A stretch of DNA of 64,000 nucleotides, taken from NCBI GenBank assembly GCA_036346205.1, contig JARFJB010001987.1, positions 1,913,001-1,977,000 of the forward strand, given 5' to 3'. This DNA is from Vesta saturnalis (taxonomy: Eukaryota; Arthropoda; Insecta; Coleoptera; Lampyridae). Position numbers and translations under genes: made by a program. The notes under the pieces were generated by a model. The model did not search any database. It worked only from the letters and a program-made list of their open reading frames with translations, and had not been told where the DNA came from. This document shows, in pieces, positions 1-12,343 of this stretch. Each line of letters begins with the position of its first letter. Position 1 is the first letter of the stretch.

Positions 1-2127
1 CGTATAGGTTCAGTTCATCACTTTTACGAAAGAGCGCTACATTAGTATATAAAATCAAGTAATCTTTACAAACACAAAAAGCCTAACAGTTATTGAGACC
101 GCACATTTGTTAAGGTTTATTTAGCAGATTAGTTCAAAAAACATTAACACCAATGTTTGTAAATTGAACGTGTTAATTAACATTTAAACCTCAAATTTAA
201 AATTCTTCCCTTTTAAAAAATTTACAGACGAATCATAACAACCAATGCCATAAAATTATTGGTACAATTTTAAAGTGTAATAAAAGAAGTTTTTATTTAA
301 AAAAATAATTAATTGCTTTGGTTTCTAAAAACATTTTGTAAGTCGTTTTAGGTACGATCTTGAGAACTTTACTGATTTCAAATTTACATGTTAAATTAAT
401 TCAGTTGGTACTTTTTATTCTACATAACTAAATTTACATTTTTTTGTTTTACGGATAGAATTCTTAAAAGTATTGTCCTTTGCGTACAGATGAAGTATTT
501 TGCAATTTGAATACTTTCGTTATAAAATTTTTAACGTTCAAATTTCTGTATCTAAACTGTTTTCTTTAAGATTTTTTCCTTTTCTTGCTTATCTACGATT
601 TTTTGTTTATCAATCATTTTCGCTACTAAATTTACAATTTGAATACATTAATTCTTTCCTAAACTGGACACTGGTTAAGTTTTGAAGTAACAATGGGTTG
701 GTCTCCTATCCTGATCCGCTTAAACACGTTAGTAAGTAAGACTTTAATTCCTAAACAACAAATTTATTATCTTGTATTACTTATATTTGTAACGACCCTA
801 AATAACCAGATCATGTTTTGAATTTTCCAATTTGATTCTTGTACACTGTGATTTTGGTTAATTATATAGGCAAGGTAATTATAAACAGTTGTTTTCCTTC
901 GACGCATATGACTACGAAGTTATTGTTTACTGTAACCTGAATGTTGCTACTGAAGATTTAATGCTATATACAGGGTGATCCATTTTAAACTATTCATACT
1001 TGTTAAGGTAATTGTACCTTGGATATGCATTTTGTGCTTCTTGCTTTACATGTTTAAAATTAGGTTTTTTTGCTTTATTTTATTTGAAAATGATGCGGCT
1101 TCAGCCACAACGTCTATGATTTTTGGTTAGTTGCTTATTTGTCTCCTTTGAGGGATTACAGTAGTTATTATTTAAGTCTTGGGGTTCTATGTTATGCCTG
1201 TAATCAATTACTCGTGTACCGAATTACCTTACCTTACCTTATTTCATGTACTTGAACTTAATTAATTTCAGTGGTAAACATCTGGCTAATTTGCGATTGA
1301 GTATTTACTTCAATTAATTAAATTTCGTTTTCAGTAAATGGAACATACACTAGTTTTAAGGGGGAGCTCTTTCTACAACCATGATTCCAGGGCTATTCAC
1401 TTTTGTTGTTTTGTGTGTTTTTATGTTTCAGCCTCCCGGGTCACCACTGGATGTCTAGCGGTACGGAAACATTTCTTTTTTTTTCACTTGTGTGGTTTAA
1501 CACTGAAACTGTAAGTGGTGTGTACTATTGAAACGATTTAGTTTAGGAATGTTTTGCGATAAGTTCTGTTAGTTAATATGAGGTTCATGCCTAATAGTAA
1601 TTAGTAGTGTTTTGTTTGTTTATTACCGCCAGATATAATTTTATATGTACGACTACCAGTTTGAGTTTAAAGACTTTAAAAGTGTTTTTGTTCGTTTGGG
1701 GTTGGGTCGCGCTTGATGAGCAATAAAGACTTGTGTTATGCTTCTAATATATTCTTTCTTTTCTTCAACGGCCTTGGATCCGAACCCTAAGCTGGCCGGT
1801 CATCTACCTAGTAAATGTTTACTTTATTTTAATTGTAACGTAGTTGTGATTGTATCATGGTCCTTTCTTGGTTTAAGGGCGGTATAAGTACAAACGAAGT
1901 GGTGCCCATTTTAAAATTAGAAATTTCTACGACAGCCACACGTCCACACATCCAAGTGCTTTCCCAAACTGACTGAGCTAACGGCTATCGTAGTAGCAGT
2001 TACGTCACACCCTTTACTTTTGGGGCATCACTACTTTTGTGCACGAAACAAAGTTATTTATGATTATTGGATCTATGCAAAATGTTTTATTGCGCCTTTA
2101 GAAAGCGGTTTACAAGTTCTCAAAATG
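1..2127. other. AT-rich stretch without a recognisable gene
   Basis: No open frame here resembles a known protein. A TACAGGGTG motif near 970 is the kind of end seen on Tc1/mariner-type elements, but no partner end was found. Around 1690-1760 a G/T-rich stretch followed by AATAAA resembles the R-U5 part of an LTR, and around 1950 a 'CATCCAAGTGCT' motif recurs near 47950 next to the end of another insertion. An old solo LTR is possible but unproven. Confidence 0.4.
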
Positions 2128-2129
2128 TA

Positions 2130-3375
2130 CGTGGGATGTCCGGTTACTAAGGTACATTTGTGAACTACTTTATTTATAGAAACCAAATATACAATAAGTA
2201 AAAGCGGGAACTTTTAACTACTATTCAACGTAATCACCGCCAATGTTAATGCACTTATCGTAGCGATGCGCAAGCTTCTGTATACAGCTCTTCGTAAAAG
2301 GTATAATCCAAATTTCTAAAAAACTGCCTTACTTCATGTTGAAATTCGTCGTCGTTTTCAAAACCTTTTACCCGATAAATGAGTTTTCAGCGGCCCAAAC
2401 AAATGAAAATCAGAAGTAGCCAGGTCTGGATTATGGAGCGGATGGACGATAACTTCCCAATTGTGCTTCTGAAGCCAGGCTTTCGTCTGAGCTGAAGTGT
2501 GAGGCCTTGCATTGTCATGCAACAACCTGATTCCTTTTTTCAAACTTCCTCTTCGCTTCTGTCAAATGGCTTGGTGTAGTTTTTCGAGAGTTTGGCAATA
2601 AATATCGCTATTGATTGTCCCTTTCGGTGGTAAAAACTCTATGAGCAAAATGCCTTGGATATCCTAGAACACAGTTGCCATTGTCTTTTTTGTAGACTGC
2701 TGAACTTTTTTTTCGGTGTTGGTGAACTCACATGCTTCCACGTCATCGAGTCTTTTTTCTGATTCGAGCTTGTGGCGGTGTACCAAGGTTTCGTCTCTTG
2801 TAACTATAGACACTAGAAAAATTCCATTTTGTCGCCGCTATTCGTTGCATTTTCTGTTGGTTGGTCAACAGTTTTGGAACCCATCTCGCCGCAACTTTTC
2901 GATAGTCTAAGTGAGATACGATTTCTTGAACCGAGCTTTTAGGAATGCCGGTCAGTAGAGCAATTTCCCTTTTTTTCAACCGACGATCTTCTCGAATCAA
3001 TGTATCGACCTTTAGTTGATTCTCATCTGTTTTTGTTGTTGATGGTTCTCGTCGCAAACATTCGTGATCATCCTTCAAATTTGTGCGTCCACTTTTGAAC
3101 TGCTGACACAAAACATACAATTTTTTCGACTCACAATTATGCGCTAAGTATTTTTTTATGAATTTCGTAAGTGTGAGATGATTTGCAAGCAAAAAACGAA
3201 TGACCGCCCGCACTTCAACTTGGAGTAAATATCGTTTGGAACTGACATTTTGCGACTGTCACTAAGCACGTTGTACATAATCTAAAACAATGACAATAGC
3301 CACCTATTCAGTACATATGTACATCTAAAATGCGGTGTGCCGCGAAAATATACCTTAGTAACCGGACATCCCTCG
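2130..3375 (-). mobile_element. mariner (DD34D) DNA transposon, complete ends
   Basis: The element has matching terminal inverted repeats: the left end reads GGGATGTCCGGTTACTAAGG from 2132 and the right end carries its reverse complement. A TA dinucleotide sits directly outside each end (2128-2129 and 3376-3377), the standard target duplication of the family. The 1,246-bp length is typical of mariner. The transposase lies on the minus strand and is broken, so this copy could only move if enzyme were supplied in trans. Confidence 0.93.
2230..3248 (-). pseudogene. mariner transposase, frameshifted
   Basis: A cut-and-paste transposase relic. The frame opens at an ATG near 3248, shifts after about 11 codons, continues as an open stretch 3213-2743 holding the N-terminal helix-turn-helix region, then shifts again. 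The 2543-2358 piece has the catalytic block: HDNARPHTS (second Asp) and PDLATSDFHLF (third Asp), with exactly 34 residues between the two aspartates as counted here, which defines the DD34D mariner class. Recognisable C-terminal coding sequence continues to about 2230 in another frame. At least three frame breaks make it inactive. Confidence 0.9.
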
Positions 3376-3960
3376 TACTTTGTTATTTTATGAGATATTG
3401 ATACATATTTACATACACAAACTGGAATTGGTTGTAGCGTAGAAACACTTCCATTATGCTTTATACAGGCTAACGGATGTTGGTTTTGATTAATTTCAAT
3501 TGATTATATCTTGTACTAGTAATAAATAATTAATTATATTGTTATATTTCTGTAATACTTGTTTACCGTATTATGTAAGTAATGAGCAGTATACTAACCA
3601 TTATAAATATGTTTCAGTATATTTATCTTACTTCTAAAGTAATTTAATGTGTTTGTCCTGATATTAGCTGCAACGATAAATACTTTCAGTTTCCAAGAAC
3701 ATGTTTTTCCATATTTTGGACATTGTATCATTATTACAACTTAATAATATGTTTTAATTTTTTATTTACAGATTTGTTTTAAAACTTTCATAAAACCCAG
3801 ATTTATTTATTATTACACAAATCAGTCAAAATACTTCCTATATCTACTTTTATTTTTCATTAATACGGAAGGAATTAGGGTACATTTTCCGCTTCATTTG
3901 CTAATTTATCATTAATAGCATTTAAAAAAGATTTTTTTTAAGTTTCGCAAGTGTGAAAAA

Positions 3961-4951
3961 ATGGAATTAACCCATGACCGTTTTCGCATAATGATTTATC
4001 ATAACTTTAAGAAAGGTTTAAGTGCACATGACTCCGAAGAAAGCTTGAAATCAACATTTAGCGATTAGGCACCTTCCTTGGCAACAATTTACAGACGGTA
4101 CAAGGAATTGGAAGGTGGAAGAACTACGGTTGATCACCAGAAAGGGGCGACACCCCCCCATTACTGGTGTGACAGACAAAATATTGCTATTGTGAAGAAG
4201 ATTATGGAAGCAGATAACAGAGCTAGTTACCCCGTAATAGAGGCTCAACTGGATCCTCATCTGTCAAAACAATAATACATGACCACCTTCAACTGAAAAG
4301 AGTCGTAAATCGTTTTGCACCTCATCATTTTATAGATTTTCAGAAAGCAGAAGGAGTATGAATTAGCCGTGAAACTCTAAGATTGCTTAAGAATTGTGGA
4401 CACCAAATTATGCCGAAAATTGTAACAGGCGATGAAACTTATAGTATATACCATTTTTCGACATTCTAACTCTACAAGAGAGCCGCCAATGGATCTATGA
4501 AGAGGAGGCCACACCAACAATAATCAGGAAGCAGCGAGCAATGAAGAAAATAATGTACGCTGTGTTCTTTAGAAGTACCGGCCTACTGAGCGCTATCAAG
4601 CTAGAGGGGTAGAAGACTGCCACAGCTAAATGAAGAGAAAAGAAGGAAATTATGCTACATCACGATAATGCTTCTTCCCACACTGCAGAGCTAACTCGGC
4701 AGTATTTTGCAAACAAGATTAATGCAATCGAATCCCTCTCTACTCACCGGATCTGTCAATATGCGATTTTGGCTGTTTTTTGGGCAAAAAAAGAAGTTAC
4801 TAGGAAGAAGGTTTTTTTGCGGAGGAAGAGGTCGACGCTGCTGTTCGGTGTTATTTTAATAGTATTCCTAAAACTGCTTGGCTTGGAGCATTTAACCAGT
4901 GGACGGAACGAATGGCTAAGTGCAGAAGGTTACTATTTTGAACCTATTTAA
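3961..4951 (+). pseudogene. second mariner-type transposase relic
   Basis: From an ATG at 3961 a transposase frame runs through one in-frame TAG (near 4066) into the open stretch 4078-4275, which has a helix-turn-helix-like N-terminal region (ATIYRRYKELEGGR). After several shifts the stretch 4652-4951 shows the HHDNASSHTAEL block with the second catalytic Asp. A PDLSICDF block with the third Asp is readable in a neighbouring frame about 34 codons later. The tail motif EGYYFEPI closes the family. It is distinct from the mariner at 2.1-3.4 kb and on the opposite strand. No terminal repeats were located, so element ends are unknown. Confidence 0.82.
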
Positions 4952-5014
4952 CATAAAATTTTGAAAAACTTACACTGCTTCTTTTATTCTTAATAATAGC
5001 TTGTCCTTTGTACA

Positions 5015-5900
5015 AACACGTAAACCCGCAACCCTCAAAACAAAGAATTAGCCAACAAGCCCTTGCTAACACCCAGATAAGCAAGAAAGTATACAAGAGA
5101 AACTAAACCATGCAGAAAAACTAACAGCCAACAAACACGTACGCAAACAATTAGACACGTAAAACAAAGAAACTTGTAACAAGTCAACATCCGAAAACGT
5201 AAATAAAAAACTAGAACACAAGTTACTTTACAAATACAGAAATATACACCTACAAACTCTCAAACACCTAAAAGATGCACCAATAAAGAAAGAAAACATA
5301 CCAAAATAACCATGCGAAAATGTATCAGCAAACAATATTCAAATAGAGAAACTAGCATATAGGTAAACATCGAAACGCATCAACTCTAAACATGCTACCA
5401 TAAGCAATGGAACAAGTTACTCAAAGTCCAACCATACAAAGATGCAATCTTCAAAACAAAGAAACTAGGCAATAAACACTCAAACATACACTAAATGCGC
5501 AAGAAACCAAACGTAAGAAACTAAAACATACAAAAAAAACTAAACTCTCAAAACAAAAACTACCCCATCACGTAAACTTCGAAACATATAAGCACGCTGA
5601 CTAAGAAAGTAGCAACGTACGAACAAAGAAACAGGTTGGTCGACGTTTAAACATACAAACAGGCAAAACCCCAGAACAAAGAAACTAGCCAAGAAGACCC
5701 TGAAAACACACAAACACGTCCATACAGGCATGTTTTTTACCCATTCTTGTATATTTCATGCATGTTTGTAGAGTTTGGGTATGTGTAGATGCACGATTAC
5801 ATATTTGTTGGCTAACTTTCCTGTTCGTCTCTTTGTTTTGAGGATGTATGTTTGAAGTTTACGTATTTAAGTGTTTATTTGTTCGTTGATTACACCTACA
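5015..5900. repeat. degenerate minisatellite with internal inversion
   Basis: From about 5015 to 5735 the plus strand is strongly A/C-rich and repeats a unit built around AAAGAAACTAGCCAAC and CAAACATACAAACACG. Successive 'AAAGAAACT'-like anchors lie mostly 57-68 bp apart (for example 5041, 5098, 5166, 5458, 5515, 5627, 5686). From about 5736 to 5900 the same unit appears as its reverse complement (TTTGTTGGCTAAC ... TCTTTGTTTTGAGG). The whole is a strand-asymmetric array that flips orientation, able to fold back on itself. It carries no gene. Confidence 0.7.
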
Positions 5901-6129
5901 ACAATAAAAATGTCTATGTGGAGTATGGTGGGAGGCATATGTACCCCGTGCCTGTCGAGTAGGTATCACCACCCTTACCATGCACTCCTTAATATTGGTT
6001 CTACAATTTTCTGAGTTCGGTAAGGGTTGACGGTCACCTTATCTGTATTCTTAACCTAGGGCAAAATGTACCTTACGTAAAATGGTGTACTGTTCGAATG
6101 TTCGCGAAGGCAAGGGAGAAGCTGCCTCG

Positions 6130-6885
6130 GTCATCGAAGCACTTACTTTCTGATCCATTATTGTAATATTCGTGGTATGAGGTCTAATATCAATGCTGTG
6201 CTCACCAACATCTTGAACAATTACATTATGGCATTTTGTTTTTATCTAAAACACAAGTCTCCTCCAAAAACTCTCATTCAACCGACTTACAATTTCCGCA
6301 ATACAATCTTCATTCTAACTTTTGATACAAAGGAGGAGTGTATATATGTATCAAGGGCATAGCAAGAGAATAAACGATTTGTCGGATTTGGTTTAAACAT
6401 TCTGGTTCTAAATTTGTGAAATTGCATTGTTGCATCTATAGGTCTTCCACTGACAGTAACTTCAAGACTTCATCGATTACCTTAGTTTCAAAGTTGACTT
6501 TCCTCTGTCAACTTACATCTACTGCTAATTCAGCTGGTCATAGTGCAGAAACATTTTCTACTTCACGTTATCTCACGTAAATGGTTTCCCAACTCATAAA
6601 TATCCCTGATAACTCTAATCACACTCTACATCTTTAAACCCCTTTTATATATTATAGAATTTCAGTTTTTCCCGCTGTCCATTCTATAATAAAAATAACT
6701 TAACCTAGTTCTTCTGTTGTTCACAACAATGACTGAACCTTGTAGTGTTTTAAGTCAGCTAAATGGAATGATTTACGAAATTTCTTTGCAACCCTCCCAT
6801 GGCTTGAATATTGTTTTAATTCGTCCTCAACTTCGGACATTGTCCTTTAAGTATCTGAAGTGAGCCTCTTGGCATTCCCCAAAAA
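6130..6885 (+). pseudogene. LINE endonuclease fragment (CR1/jockey-like)
   Basis: Part of the first enzymatic domain of a non-LTR retrotransposon. Around 6165-6215 the translated motif HYCNIRGMRSN is the start of an apurinic-like endonuclease domain. From about 6385 onward the DNA is clearly homologous to the better LINE copy at 61.3 kb, beginning with the shared GATTTGGTTTAAACATTCTGG and continuing to the segment before 6885. Stops, small indels and a larger internal deletion remove function. It ends before the reverse transcriptase region. Confidence 0.8.
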
Positions 6886-7260
6886 AAAACAAGAAGTTCA
6901 TTACGAAAATAAGCAACCTCAAAGTCACCAGCTAAGCGGAGAAAACGTATGAAATTTAAGTCCACCGAAGTTTATGACTACGAGAAGGATGCAGTAAAGA
7001 AAAAATTTAGGAAATGCGTTCAAAATATAAATACAAACATGCAACACATGTCTAGCACTATACCTGTGTTTGTAGGTATACATGTTACGCTGGCATCATT
7101 ACTAAAAGAATTAATCAAGTTTTCGATTTCAGTTGATCAACTTTACATTCCATTGGCTTTTCATCTAAAGTAGATGATGGTAGGAGAGGTTCACCGGAAC
7201 AATCAGATATTGATGCCAATCGTCTACGATTGTTAAAAGATTGGCGGTTCGTTTCTGCGT

Positions 7261-8120
7261 GTCTGACAAAAAAATCCATTGTGACATTTGTCACGTGACC
7301 ATAGATTTGGCGGTAATTTTGAAAAATGTTAACTGTGATGTCGAAAAATGGGTCAAATTGACAAGATATTGAAAAATTGTATTAAGAAAATGTATTTAGA
7401 ATGCAACAAGGACCCCATGTACCAATTTTCAACCAAATCTGAAAAAATAAAAAATGCCATTTATTCCCCTCTGCTTTTATTATGAAACATCATAAAATCT
7501 TGTTTTACCAGGAAATAGTTTTAGTAACATAAATTACATCATTTTAGGTCAAAATTAATCAAATATTTGTAAAATAGGCAATTTGTGAGAGGAAAATTTA
7601 GAAAATACGATTTAGCCTCGTCACTGGTTGTGTTCGTGTCCTGTATATTGAAGCGCATTGGCTGATCTAATATTTTTAACCAGTAATTAAAATGTAAACG
7701 AACTAATATTTATAATTAAAACTTAACAACACATTTATCCTTATTAGTTTTAATATTGATTAGTACATTTAAAATTAGCCACATTTTTGAATTTAATAAC
7801 TGAAAAATCAAATATTTCGGCTTATAAGGATGAAAATTATTGCTCTTTAAAGTGCACCTCATAATTTAAAATACCTAAAATTATGTCATTTATGTTATTA
7901 AAACTATTTTCAGGTAAAACAAGATTTTATGATGTTTCGTAATCAAAGCAGAGAATAAACGGTATTTATTTTTTTCTGATTCGGTTGAAAATTCTATGGG
8001 GTCTTTTATTCAAAAACATTTTAATACAATTGATATCTTGTCAATTGACCATTTTTCGGCATCGTACATTTTTCAAAATTCAAATCTATGGTCACTGACA
8101 AATAATTTTGTTGTCAGACC
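7261..8120. mobile_element. foldback / MITE-like element with long inverted repeats
   Basis: Positions 7261-7555 and 7880-8120 are inverted copies of each other, starting GTCTGACAA at each outer edge and sharing long blocks such as GAAACATCATAAAATCTTG. The roughly 320-bp centre has no coding capacity. Weaker similarity may continue outward on both sides to about 7185 and to 8202, where the sequence reads GATCCCTG next to a (TA)n tract. It is probably a non-autonomous TA-target DNA transposon; its family is not identified. Confidence 0.68.
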
Positions 8121-8202
8121 AAAAGAATGCCAATAAGTTTCAGAAATTTTAATAATACAAATTTTTCCCATATGTGTTCAACTTTATGGTGATCCCTGTA
8201 TA

Positions 8203-8209
8203 TTATATA

Positions 8210-8258
<49 letters not shown>
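8203..8258. repeat. (TA)n microsatellite
   Basis: An almost pure TA tract that starts immediately after a transposon-like end (GATCCCTG at about 8195-8202). Confidence 0.95.
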
Positions 8259-8260
<2 letters not shown>

Positions 8261-8329
8261 TTCCAAACTTCTAGAAATAATTCCAAGTAATTAATTTAAG
8301 AAGGAAGAAACATGTAATTTTCTATTAAA

Positions 8330-8665
8330 GCACAACATAGCTTATGAGCCTAACATGTTTAAAAAAGAATTACTGCAATTAGCTAAAGAATAATGCGATA
8401 CCAAAGGTGTGCGAAATAGATGAAATAGCACACAAGTGTGGACACAGAGTATTACGATTACCACCATAATCAATTTAATTCAATTGAACTGGCGTGGGCA
8501 AACTTCAAAGAACACTACAACCAAAATATAGGAAGACATAATTCCAAATTTAACGATGACCATGTACAAGAAATATGGATGGAATCCTTGCAACGAATTG
8601 ATGGGACATATTGGCAGAAATGCATTAAACATGCCGAAGTGTATTTTAGAGCGGTGAGAAATTGA
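8330..8665 (+). pseudogene. DDE (Tc1/IS630-type) transposase C-terminal relic
   Basis: The open stretch 8438-8665 contains NQFNSIELAWANFKEHY, which matches the 'NPIE..W...K' block carrying the last catalytic Glu in the DDE_3 superfamily, followed by WQKCIKHAE near the C-terminus. Upstream, in a different frame, MFKKELLQLAK and IAHKCGHRVLRLPPY are the expected preceding segments, so at least two frameshifts separate them. Only the C-terminal third is present, and nothing resembling the DNA-binding domain was found. Confidence 0.7.
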
Positions 8666-9178
8666 AAAACGTTTTGAGGTTGTGCAACCATTAATTATAC
8701 CTGTTAACAATTCCACTTCTGAGAGTAACACTGATAGTAAATGGTTTTTTTAATTTAAATGTTTTAATTCCAATGTAATATAAATATTCTAATTTTTACA
8801 TAACATATTGACAACTTTACTCTACAATAGGTGGACTGAATACATGTACTGATTTATGCAAATTTCTTTTCATTTAACTTGGAGCAATATGAAATCCAGC
8901 GCCGCCGCTAGGGCGTTGGCCGCCCGTGTGCAACTTAATATTCGCTGCCCCTGTCGGGCAGAATTTAAAAATACAATACGAAAATATAACCAAATTTATA
9001 AAAAAAAGTATCGCATGCCGTAACATATTTATTAATTCTGAATATAAGTATGCATATAGACACTTGCAGTAGTAATAACCGATTCAACAAAATTTCCTAT
9101 ATGTCTCCAAATTTAAACAAAAACACCAGAATAAAAGTATAAGAACAGTATCTTCGTAAACTTAAAAATTAACATCAA

Positions 9179-9460
9179 AGTAGTAATAGTAGGCCGATCC
9201 TGGACCAGTTCAAGGTCACCCATGTAAATCTTATGGGGATTTATTTCAAGGTCGAGTGAGTTTTCTCGTTATGCCAGAACGCGCTCCACGTCTCAAGCAT
9301 GTTTTTGGCGGGGATTTAAATTTTGGAGTCACTCGCCCTCTGGTGGTGAAATCAAGCTTTTGGAGCTCTTTCAAGGTCAAACTTTAAGCGGAGATTTAAA
9401 ATGTAGTTGGTCAAGGTCAAAACTAAAAATAGAAGTTGCAAGGTAATCATTCTTATAAAT
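9179..9460 (+). repeat. Polinton left terminal inverted repeat
   Basis: Inverted copy of 25583-25860, matching nearly base for base from AGTAGTAATAGTAGGCCGAT inward until about 9460. It contains four matches to the nuclear-receptor half-site YCAAGGYCR: 9210-9218, 9246-9254 (TCAAGGTCG), 9371-9379 and 9411-9419. Confidence 0.95.
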
Positions 9461-9545
9461 CTAAAAGTTTTTTTGAGTAAGTTAGCAGTTTTGAAAGGAT
9501 GCATGTTTATAATAAAAAGGCTTCTCCGGGATTGCATTATTCAGT

Positions 9546-9730
9546 AAACTTTTATTGCTAGAAATGGTGAAAGTAATAAGAATGATAAGAAGAGAAAAGA
9601 ATTATTAAGTATTGACGAGAAGAAGAAAAGACTCGAGGTGTTAATCAAGGAAATAAAAAAATTGAGGATAGATTTAGAGCTGTATGAGGTAAAAAAGAAA
9701 ATGATGCAACTTCGAGTGAATGTGCCATGA
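9546..9730 (+). CDS. small basic helical ORF just inside the left repeat
   Basis: A reading frame of about 60 codons, open from 9546 to the TGA at 9728-9730, without a clear ATG in frame. It encodes a Lys/Glu-rich, leucine-heptad segment (KKKRLEVLIKEIKKLRIDLE) that would form a coiled coil. It resembles in general character the C-terminal helix of SANT/Myb-like adaptor proteins, but there is no motif to prove that. It may be an exon of a spliced gene or a relic. Confidence 0.35.
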
Positions 9731-11347
9731 AATAAAGGTGCATTGTAATTTGAACGAAAGACGCTTTAAAAAGTAAATAAGTAATTGTGGTAGTGATAGT
9801 AAAGATAGTTATATGTAAATATATGGTTTTAATTGCTTAATAAATCACAACTCGATAATTCTTTACCCAAAAATTCTGAATTTTCGTATATAGGTCCAAT
9901 AAATAAGAGCGCCAATGATAGCAGTTTCAAAATTTGCCAAAAAAAAAAAAATTTGATAGTAAAGTCCTAGAAAAATGCGCTCTTAAAAATTTAAATTTTT
10001 CACATAATTCTGAGAAAAAAATTTTTTTTTTTCAGCGCAGTTGTGTTTTAGAAGTGGTAATCTATCATTTCACGTATAAATTTTTTCAAAATATGAAAAA
10101 ATTACACTTAAATTAGCCAATTCCATTTTGAAACAACAAAAAGCACTTAAAACACACCTTTTTGTACTTACGTAAGCTCAGAAGAAACATATGCATGCAA
10201 TTTATCCATTTAATGTATCTAAATGCTCTTTAAATTACCCAATTTGATTTTAAAACAACACTTAAAACATGACTTGTAATTTTCGGTGCAGCGTTAATAA
10301 TAATTGTAGGATAATGAACGCAGTTATTTTGCTGTGAAAGCATTTAGCAAACATTCTATTTTTATATGTCATCAGTTTACATTACAACTTTGAAACGGAT
10401 TTGAAAATGTATGTATAATAGATACCATGCAATGTATTTTCATTATACTTCAGTGTTATTTAAGTGAAATTATGCTTTTTTCCTAACATTGAAAGTTTTA
10501 TTCAAAAATCTGTATATATAATATATACCAATCATTTAAAGCACACATGGTAGCACTTTCAAATTTAAATTTAAGGAACACATAAGAGATTCTATGCAAT
10601 TTTGAACTCACTTAAATTTTATGCTGTACTAAATGATAAATCAACATTAAACTTACTCATTTAAATTTTTCTGTTTTATAATAAAATAAATCACATTTTA
10701 TTTGTAAATACAAATATGTAGTAATTTGTTCTATTTATAACATTAAATCATAGCTTCATTTAAATGGTGAATCAAGCTTATATAAAAACAAGCCTATAAT
10801 ATTAAAATGGAATATCAATAAAGTTATGTATGAGTGTAATTTTTAATGTAACTATAAATAAAAGAAATGTAGAATGATATGCAAAAGTGCAAGTTGTGTT
10901 GCATAAGTAATTGGCATGCATCTTTATTAAAAAATTTGAATGTCCACTATTTACACAAAATATTCGAGATATATAAAATCATGTGTATATTTCAATGATC
11001 GATATTTCAAATTAAAATTTTGTATTTAACACTTACATGTTTAAATATTATTGTTTTAAAACAGATTTACTATCTACCATCCTTACTGTATATTCATTTT
11101 CAGGAAAACCATAAGCATACATGAATTTAAAACATTTTATTTATTTATTTGAAGACTATAATATTGGTCTACAATAAAGCAAAAATACTACATTAAATAA
11201 AACTATCACTACACATTTGTACAAAAGTTAATTACTAACATTTACAAAAAAAAAAATAATAATGCACACAATTACATATCCTACTTTTCAAAACTAATTA
11301 CTAACTTACATCGAATAACACACACAAACACATGTACTTATCACACT
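9731..11347. other. Polinton left arm, AT-rich, no gene seen
   Basis: Very AT-rich, with runs of A and T and no protein-like frame on either strand beyond short chance ORFs. The poly(A)/poly(T) stretch at 9940-10035 generates a low-complexity ORF that is not credible. Confidence 0.5.
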
Positions 11348-11854
11348 TCAATCCTCCAACGTACGCAAAATATTTTCACTGTCTCTAATGTTTTCCGCAC
11401 ACTCTAAATGATGATTAGCCTCTGCCAGTTCATTACTAAGTTTTCCTACTCGTTCCATCACAATCGCCTCACTATTAATGTAGTCACTATAAATTTTCGC
11501 AACCACTCTACACTTTTGTCTTAAACTCCTGCAGGGTTGGTGGGTTCTGCTTCATGCTGGGTGAAGTGCTCTATCAGAGCTAAATTTTTTCCTCCGTATT
11601 GAAGTTTTTGCAGTGGTGAGTGTTGCTAAAACTGTTGTTGCTGGTGATGCTGAAAAGATAAATAAATTTAGTACTCTATGAATTAATTAGGGACTATCAT
11701 TTTAATTAAATTATACTTACTTTTCAAAGTATGAAAATTCGTCCTGTACATCACTATCTCTTATTGAGATGATGGGGATGGTCTCTTCGAAGGGTGCTAG
11801 GTTCTTTGTATGTTTGTTGTTGATGGTTGCACCAAAACGTTATGCAAAATGCAT
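11348..11854 (-). CDS. spliced coiled-coil protein of unknown function (two exons, decayed)
   Basis: Minus-strand gene in two exons. Exon 1 is about 11854-11721 and ends at donor GTAAGTATA; the intron is 11720-11650 (71 bp, ending TTATCTTTTCAG); exon 2 is 11649-11348. Without splicing the frame stops at once (GAA AAG TAA). Exon 1 encodes an acidic segment (IPIISIRDSDVQDEF). Exon 2 encodes a Thr/Ala-rich segment (PATT...), a basic motif (IRRKKF) and, after an in-frame TGA, a coiled coil of about 55 residues (KLSNELAEANHHLE) ending LED. The same arrangement with a homologous intron occurs in the second Polinton at 50916-51358, which argues that this is a real gene. A TAA four codons after the ATG and a 2-nt loss at the start of exon 2 show that this copy is dead. 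Function unknown. Confidence 0.65.
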
Positions 11855-11953
11855 GGTTTTTCTTTTGTTTTAACGATAATTTAGACCTTTATTAGCTGAA
11901 GCCATTACTACTAATTTCATGCAATGAATGAGTATTCAATTAAAACTTTCACA

Positions 11954-11960
11954 TTATATA
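11954..11960 (-). promoter_or_regulatory. TATA box candidate for the left-arm spliced gene
   Basis: On the minus strand TATATAA lies about 100 nt upstream of the exon 1 ATG. The same TATA sits at the matching place in the second Polinton (about 51410-51420). With the plus-strand promoter at 12344 it makes 11.95-12.38 kb a divergent promoter region. Confidence 0.45.
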
Positions 11961-12343
11961 CACATAGATCTGTTAACGTCAACAAAATTGGTAACAACTG
12001 GAAGTGGTAAGTGTAACGATCTCAGCTGTGCAAATAAAGGTGATGAACTCTAAGAATGCATCATAATCTAGACATGAAAAGGTATTTCATGCCATGTCAG
12101 CAATGTTAGGTTATTAGATATTACCAGTAAACGTCCACTAAAGATAATACTAAAGAAAGTGCAATATCTGCATCTTTCTGAACTGAAGCTCTGGGAATAC
12201 GCAATCTAAAGGCAATGAACTAAAGAGTGTGAAAGTATCAAATTTCATTTTCATATAAGTCCAGTTTTTGTATGCTGCATAAGGTCAAATACAAGTTATA
12301 ACAAGTTTGTGATATTTAACCTTGAATGGGGGGCTTATATGAC

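Noticed and set aside
11348..11649. Frame reading QYGGKNL, also conserved between the two Polinton copies in exon 2
   Set aside because: It is one base out of phase with the frame that crosses the splice site. The frame reading IRxKKF continues from exon 1 in copy 2 and leads into the coiled coil in copy 1, so QYGGKNL is a shadow.
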